64,000 nucleotides of DNA from Oscillospiraceae bacterium (GTDB taxonomy: Bacteria > Bacillota > Clostridia > Oscillospirales > Acutalibacteraceae). Position numbers and translations under genes: made by a program. The stretch covers positions 273,501 to 337,500 of the forward strand of contig CP107220.1 in NCBI GenBank assembly GCA_025757685.1, in the 5' to 3' direction. Shown piece by piece: positions 59,855 through 64,000 of this stretch. The notes below the pieces were generated by a model. That model saw only the letters and a list, made by a program, of their open reading frames with translations, did no database searches and was not told the origin of the DNA. The stretch's first letter is position 1. Every line of letters starts with the position of its first letter.

Positions 59855-60625
59855 ATGGATTTTAAAGAAAGCGGATTTATGTATGTTCTGGGCGGCTTTA
59901 TTGTGGTCTTTGTGTTGGCCCAGTCGCTGTTTTTTCTCATTCGTGCCTGGAAGCAGGGCAAAAAGCTGGGGCTGTCCACCGCCATCATGCGAGGCACGGT
60001 GACCCAGTCAGCGCTGTTCAGCCTGGCGCCTGCCATCTCGATTGTGGCAACCATCCTTACCCTGTCCGGTGCGCTGGGCATTGTGCTGCCCTGGATCCGG
60101 CTGACAGTGATCGGCGCCATTTCTTATGAGGTGCCGGCAGCGGAGTCGGCCATGGAGGCACTGGGCTATACCGGCGGCCTGTCCGCGGAGATCACGGATC
60201 CCCTGGGCTTTTCTACCGCCGCGTGGGTGATGACTCTGGGCTCTGTGATGCCTCTTGTGATCATTCCCTTTGCCATGAAGAAAATTCAAAACAGTATCGG
60301 CAAGGCGGTGAGCAAGAATACTGCCTGGGCGGATGTAATGAGCGCCGCGGCGTTTATCGGTCTGATCAGTGCCTTTGTGGGCCGTGCCATTGTGGGCCAG
60401 GGCGACAAGGCGGTGCTGGGCGACGGCGCCGGGATCATGAGCATTACCGCTTTGGCGGTGTCTATGCTGTCTATGCTGCTGTTTATGCAGATTGAGAAAA
60501 AGAAAAAGATTGCCTGGCTGCAAAGTATGGCTATGCCGCTGGCGATGTTTATCGGTATGGGTGCGGTGATGCTGCTGGCCAAGGTGCTGCCCACCCACAT
60601 TGCTTGGCTGGAATGGAGGGGCTAA
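59855..60625 (+). CDS. DUF5058-like membrane protein
   Basis: 256 residues with about six hydrophobic helices. The start GFMYVLGGFIVVFVLAQSLFFLIRAWKQGKKLG resembles DUF5058 proteins. Likely one half of a two-component transporter with the next gene, which begins 2 bp later. It follows the M20 peptidase by 14 bp, so a transcript of peptidase plus carrier is suggested. Substrate unknown. Confidence 0.68.
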   Translation: MDFKESGFMYVLGGFIVVFVLAQSLFFLIRAWKQGKKLGLSTAIMRGTVTQSALFSLAPAISIVATILTLSGALGIVLPWIRLTVIGAISYEVPAAESAMEALGYTGGLSAEITDPLGFSTAAWVMTLGSVMPLVIIPFAMKKIQNSIGKAVSKNTAWADVMSAAAFIGLISAFVGRAIVGQGDKAVLGDGAGIMSITALAVSMLSMLLFMQIEKKKKIAWLQSMAMPLAMFIGMGAVMLLAKVLPTHIAWLEWRG

Positions 60626-60626
60626 T

Positions 60627-61283
60627 ATGAAAGATTATAATGAAAAGACCCACCTGTACGGTCGCTTTTGGGTGATCTCCGCCCTGTTTATTTTCTTAAT
60701 GCTGCCGGTTGCGATCAGCGCCCATCTGCATGCTTTTCCCTCCGCCCAGGTGGTGTTTAAGGGGTTGGCGCCTATTGCCCTGCTGTTTTATCCCACCGCG
60801 GTGATTGAAGTGATGACCTACACGCCGCTCCTGGGTACCGGGGCAACCTACCTGGCTTTTGTAACCGGGAATATTAATAACTTAAAGCTGCCCTGTGTGC
60901 TCTCTGCCCTGGACTCTGCCCAGGTGCGCGCCCAGAGCAAGGAGGGCGAGGTACTCTCCACCATTGCCTGCGCCACATCCTCTATTGTGACCACCCTGGT
61001 GATTGCCGCAGGGGTGCTGCTGTTCAGTCCGGTGCTGCCGTACTTGACAAATGACGACTCTGTTTTTGCCCCTGCTTTTAAGCAGGTGGTGCCCGCACTG
61101 TTCGGCGCGCTGGGTATGAGCTATTTTGCCAAGCACTTTAAGCTGACTGTTGTGCCTGTTGCCGTCGTCTGCTTGATGTTGCTCTTTAAGGGCGACTTGG
61201 CGGTAGGCGTACTGATCCCTGTGGGCGTGGTGGTATCGCTGCTGTCTGCCCACCTGATGTTTAAGAAAGGCTGGGTCAAATAA
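60627..61283 (+). CDS. Membrane protein partner of the DUF5058-like protein
   Basis: 218 residues with six hydrophobic segments, short loops and a polar N-terminus (KDYNEKTHLYGRFW). No family recognised with certainty. A GGAGGGG site precedes ATG 60627. Tight linkage to the previous gene suggests a complex; both halves together resemble a small permease. Function is inferred from context. Confidence 0.65.
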   Translation: MKDYNEKTHLYGRFWVISALFIFLMLPVAISAHLHAFPSAQVVFKGLAPIALLFYPTAVIEVMTYTPLLGTGATYLAFVTGNINNLKLPCVLSALDSAQVRAQSKEGEVLSTIACATSSIVTTLVIAAGVLLFSPVLPYLTNDDSVFAPAFKQVVPALFGALGMSYFAKHFKLTVVPVAVVCLMLLFKGDLAVGVLIPVGVVVSLLSAHLMFKKGWVK

Positions 61284-61323
61284 CAGACCGCATTCTTACC
61301 AGTTAATCAGCAGATCGCCCAAC

Positions 61324-61353
61324 TTGACTTTTATTGGTATGGTGGTGTATAAT
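61324..61353 (+). promoter_or_regulatory. Promoter for TetR regulator
   Basis: TTGACT (61324-61329) and TATAAT (61348-61353), 18 bp spacing. No convincing operator palindrome. Confidence 0.7.
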
Positions 61354-61388
61354 CATCATACGATCATTAGAGACGGGGGATATAAGTA

Positions 61389-62009
61389 ATGAAAGAGACC
61401 GATCTGCGGTATGTGAAGACCGAGCGCGCCATTCGGGACGCCTTCTTTGAACTGCTGGAGGAGAGCGATTTTGACAAGGTATCCGTTACGGATATTACCC
61501 AGCGAGCCCAGATCAACCGAAACACGTTTTACCTGCATTACAGCGATAAATTCAATTTGGTCAATTCTATTTTAATTGACTTTGTGCAAGAGCTGTCCCA
61601 GCAGGCATTAAAGGTGATCGACCAGGCGGAGAAGCCGGACACAGCCACCTTTAACCAGTATTTCTTAACGATTTTTGTCAGCGCCAATCGGATCAAGAAA
61701 AAATATCGGATCTTGTTTCGCAGCCGAAATATTGAGCCGTATTTGGATATTGCTGCCATTACGGATGTGATTGCGGATCATATCGGCAAAAACAAATTTT
61801 TGGATTTTCGCAGTCAGCGCTCCTCCGTGAGCAAGAGCTTTTTGGCTTTTGGCTTTTTCGGTGCGCTCAACGATTATTGCAGCAATGATTATACCAAGGA
61901 AGAGACGGTGCGCATGATCTCCGCCATGTCTGCCGGCTTGGCCGAGATTGCCCAGCAGCTACACGCTGCCGGGAACAAAGTCGGCAATGGAAACAAGAGC
62001 AATAAATAA
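61389..62009 (+). CDS. TetR/AcrR family transcriptional regulator
   Basis: 206 residues. The N-terminal helix-turn-helix runs about 10-55: TERAIRDAFFELLEESDFDKVSVTDI then AQINRNTFYLHYSDKFNLV, the TetR pattern. The C-terminal ligand domain is divergent. It follows the peptidase/DUF5058 genes on the same strand but has its own promoter; it may control them or itself (inference). Confidence 0.85.
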   Translation: MKETDLRYVKTERAIRDAFFELLEESDFDKVSVTDITQRAQINRNTFYLHYSDKFNLVNSILIDFVQELSQQALKVIDQAEKPDTATFNQYFLTIFVSANRIKKKYRILFRSRNIEPYLDIAAITDVIADHIGKNKFLDFRSQRSSVSKSFLAFGFFGALNDYCSNDYTKEETVRMISAMSAGLAEIAQQLHAAGNKVGNGNKSNK

Positions 62010-62024
62010 CAGACGATACAAAGC

Positions 62025-62052
62025 AAAAGGGACCTGAATCCAGGTCCCTTTT
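62025..62052. terminator. Bidirectional terminator
   Basis: AAAAGGGACCTG, four-base loop, CAGGTCCCTTTT between convergent genes. Confidence 0.92.
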
Positions 62053-62071
62053 ATAGATATTTGTCATTCGC

Positions 62072-62647
62072 TCAGCAGACCATACCGCCTTCCACCCAGC
62101 GCATAACAGCCGGGTATTCCTCTTTATAGTTATCCAGCTGGTCTGCGTTGGAGTCCACAAAGGCCTGAAATTCGTCCGTGTCCTCAAACTCGTAGGTAAA
62201 GTCTTGCTCAAAGTCATAAGTGGCGGTAAACAGGTAGTCAAACAGATCATCGGCAGAGAATTCCTCTAACAGCTTGTCCGCTGTGCGCTCTGTTATGGTG
62301 TCCAGCGCGTTCTTTACCGTTAGCTCGAAATCCTCCGGCTCGACCAGAATTTCCGGGTCGCTCTCGCAGTATTGCAGAATATCGCCCTCGCCGATAGCCA
62401 GGGTGCCCAGGTACTCCAGTACATCCTCATATCCGGTTTCGTTGACTGTATCATATAACCGGTAGGCAAACTCGCCTACCAGATTTTGCAGTGCCACCGC
62501 CTTGAACACACTGTCAATCTCGTAGCCGCTCTCATCGGTGATTACATAGCCCACCTCCTGCAGGTTCTCCCACATCAGGTAGTAAAAAATGCGGTGCTGT
62601 TCTTTCTCGCCAAAAATGGCTTCGTGAATAAAGGTATCAATATCCAT
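62072..62647 (-). CDS. Acidic hypothetical protein
   Basis: 191 residues, strongly acidic and alpha-helical, with no membrane segment. Starts MDIDTFIHEAIFGEKEQHR and contains many Asp/Glu/Phe clusters (FEQDFTYEFEDTDEFQ). I do not recognise a family. ATG 62647 has GGAGAA 7 nt upstream; the longer frame to 62680 is less likely. Convergent with the TetR gene. Confidence 0.7.
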   Translation of the reverse strand: MDIDTFIHEAIFGEKEQHRIFYYLMWENLQEVGYVITDESGYEIDSVFKAVALQNLVGEFAYRLYDTVNETGYEDVLEYLGTLAIGEGDILQYCESDPEILVEPEDFELTVKNALDTITERTADKLLEEFSADDLFDYLFTATYDFEQDFTYEFEDTDEFQAFVDSNADQLDNYKEEYPAVMRWVEGGMVC

Positions 62648-62776
62648 TGCCGTTCTCCTCTGTCTGTCGCATTTGCGCAAGGCTACTCATATTCTATACT
62701 ATATGCAGGGGATTTGCAACATTTTGCAGGTAGATTTTGGCTTTTTTGTAAACTCTGAAAACCCCGCCTGTTTTTA

Positions 62777-62805
62777 TTGCAATGCCGGTAGGGATAAGCT
62801 ATAAT
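62777..62805 (+). promoter_or_regulatory. Promoter for aldose epimerase gene
   Basis: TTGCAA (62777-62782) and TATAAT (62800-62805), 17 bp spacing. Confidence 0.7.
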
Positions 62806-62826
62806 AAAGGGGACTGGAGGGTTCTT

Positions 62827-63714
62827 ATGGAACTGACATTAAAAAATGAACACTGTGCCGTCACCGTTACGGACGCAGGGGCGATGCTCCGCTCCCTGGT
62901 GCGGGACGGCCGAGAATATCTTTGGCAGGGGGACCCGGCTTACTGGGCCGGTCAGGCGCCGGTTTGCTTTCCCATTGTGGGGGTGCTGCCCAAGGGGGCG
63001 TCTACCGCATTTGGCAAGCCCTGCCGTATGAAGCGCCACGGCGTGGCCCGCATTAACCCCTTTACACTGACGGAGCACCACCGCAACGGCGCCACCTTTA
63101 CCCAAGTGGCAGATGACAACACCTTGGCGGCGTACCCCTTTGATTATCGGTTGGAGATTCGCTATGAGCTGGTGGACAGCACCGTTGCCGTGACTTATCA
63201 TATTATTAACAGCGGCGGGGAGCCTATGCCCTTTGTGATCGGCGGCCATCCGGCCTTTAACTGCCCGCTGGCAGTAGGGGAGCGGTTTGAGGATTACAAG
63301 GTGCGCTTTGATCGCCCTGTGACGAAGGCGCCTTTGCGCCCGGATCACCAAACCGGGATCGTGGATCCGGCGCGTCGGTACAATGTGCTGGTGAATGGGC
63401 AGGAGCTGCCCCTGCGGCACGATCTGTTTTATGACGACGCATTGATTTTTGATCAGGTGGAGGCCAAAGCGGCTACCTTGCTGGGCCCGATGGGCTACGG
63501 CGTGCGGGTGGAGTACCAGGATATGGCCAACTTGCTGGTTTGGTCCGCTGAGAATGACGCCCCCTTTGTGGCATTGGAACCATGGAGCGGCATTTCTCAT
63601 TGTACGGACGAGGACGGCACCCTGGAACACCGTCGGGGCGTGACCGTTTTGCAGCCGGGGGAGACAGCCACCTTTGGTTATAAAATTACCATGCTGAGCG
63701 GAGAGATGAAATGA
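62827..63714 (+). CDS. Aldose 1-epimerase family protein (galactose mutarotase-like)
   Basis: 295 residues, beta-sandwich fold. Family motifs are VCFPIVGVLPKG, MKRHGVARINPF with His, VIGGHPAFNCPL with His, and the C-terminal WSGISHCTDEDG. It interconverts the anomers of aldohexoses or phosphosugars; bacterial relatives include YeaD-type hexose-6-phosphate epimerases, so the substrate is unclear. ATG 62827 follows GGAGG. It overlaps the next gene at ATGA. Confidence 0.85.
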   Translation: MELTLKNEHCAVTVTDAGAMLRSLVRDGREYLWQGDPAYWAGQAPVCFPIVGVLPKGASTAFGKPCRMKRHGVARINPFTLTEHHRNGATFTQVADDNTLAAYPFDYRLEIRYELVDSTVAVTYHIINSGGEPMPFVIGGHPAFNCPLAVGERFEDYKVRFDRPVTKAPLRPDHQTGIVDPARRYNVLVNGQELPLRHDLFYDDALIFDQVEAKAATLLGPMGYGVRVEYQDMANLLVWSAENDAPFVALEPWSGISHCTDEDGTLEHRRGVTVLQPGETATFGYKITMLSGEMK

Positions 63715-64000
63715 ATTACGGATTTTTCAGAGTGGCGGCGGCAGCGCCCCGTTTGCGCGTGGCAGACCCGGATTATAACGCCGGACAGCTGGAGACAGTA
63801 ATCGACCGGGCTGTGGCGCAGCAGGTACGCCTGCTGGTGACCCCGGAGTTGTCCGTCACCGGCTACACCTGCGCCGATCTGTTCTTTACCGCTGCGCTCC
63901 AGCAGGCGGCGGATCGGGCGGTGCAGCGGCTGGCTGCCTATACGGCGGGCAAGGACATTGCGGTGCTGATCGGCGCCCCGGTGCCCTATAAGAATAGCCT
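63711..64000 (+). CDS. nadE: Glutamine-dependent NAD synthetase, N-terminal part (runs off window)
   Basis: The 96 codons visible start MNYGFFRVAAAAPRLRVAD and continue with VTPELSVTGYTCADLF, where Glu belongs to the Glu-Lys-Cys triad of the nitrilase-type glutaminase domain. The remainder, including the synthetase domain, lies beyond 64000. It makes NAD from nicotinate adenine dinucleotide with glutamine as ammonia source. ATG 63711 overlaps the epimerase stop (ATGA) and GGAGAG lies upstream. Confidence 0.85.
   Translation, partial: MNYGFFRVAAAAPRLRVADPDYNAGQLETVIDRAVAQQVRLLVTPELSVTGYTCADLFFTAALQQAADRAVQRLAAYTAGKDIAVLIGAPVPYKNS

Overview
The window reads as a chromosome segment from a spore-forming gut-type Firmicute, most likely class Clostridia, order Oscillospirales (Ruminococcaceae-like). 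Reasons: a gerA-type germination operon, the Bacillota-specific cluster darA-holB-ricT-trmN-rsmI, ferredoxin-rich anaerobic metabolism, strong Shine-Dalgarno sites with many GTG and TTG starts, a G+C-rich third codon position, and surface proteins built from Fn3-like, InlB-type and zinc-ribbon-like modules. Genus and species cannot be fixed from the sequence alone.

Layout. 1-2.2 kb: 3' end of a hisC-like aminotransferase, a small membrane protein and a convergent metallophosphoesterase. 2.3-7.3 kb: tRNA-Arg(CCG), then a two-gene surface block (collagen-like protein with a BclA-like end; a large InlB-repeat protein with a DGR-like variable segment). 7.4-12.2 kb: aldo/keto reductase and a heterodimeric ABC exporter. 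12.2-17.1 kb: DUF421/DUF4363 pair divergent from a complete gerA-type operon, followed by an unlisted 46-aa membrane peptide gene on the minus strand. 17.2-20.4 kb: citrate synthase, an unknown membrane protein and an AEC-family carrier. 20.5-26 kb: housekeeping cluster darA-holB-ricT, ferredoxin, trmN6-like, rsmI, PflA-like radical SAM protein, mscL. 26-31.8 kb: alpha/beta hydrolase and two secreted proteins (transglutaminase-like; GH25 muramidase) that share C-terminal modules. 31.8-33.5 kb: a palindromic intergenic repeat and an LCP cell-wall ligase whose 3' end looks frameshifted. 33.6-44.7 kb: rnpB, an iolJ/iolC-like pair, calcium-type P-ATPase, rlmD-like methyltransferase, an AT-rich GIY-YIG/DUF4357 gene, a PqqD-like plus NTP_transf_5 pair, fluC and lepA.

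44.8-52.8 kb is a complete type II-A CRISPR-Cas locus: minus-strand tracrRNA with its own promoter and terminator, cas9-cas1-cas2-csn2 in an overlapping operon, a 62-nt leader ending in ATTTGAG, and an array of 26 repeats and 25 spacers. Repeat degeneration at the far end, the leader position and the tracrRNA orientation all indicate rightward crRNA transcription. All nuclease residues I looked for in Cas9 and Cas1 are present, so the system looks functional.

52.9-64 kb: HAD hydrolase, an unlisted 55-aa gene, MATE exporter, GH20 hexosaminidase, M28 and M20 peptidases followed by a two-gene membrane pair (DUF5058-like), TetR regulator, an acidic hypothetical, an aldose-1-epimerase-like gene and the 5' end of a glutamine-dependent NAD synthetase gene. 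No integrase, transposase, reverse transcriptase or prophage structural gene was seen. Most operons have recognisable sigma-A-like promoters with 16-18 bp spacing and intrinsic terminators.
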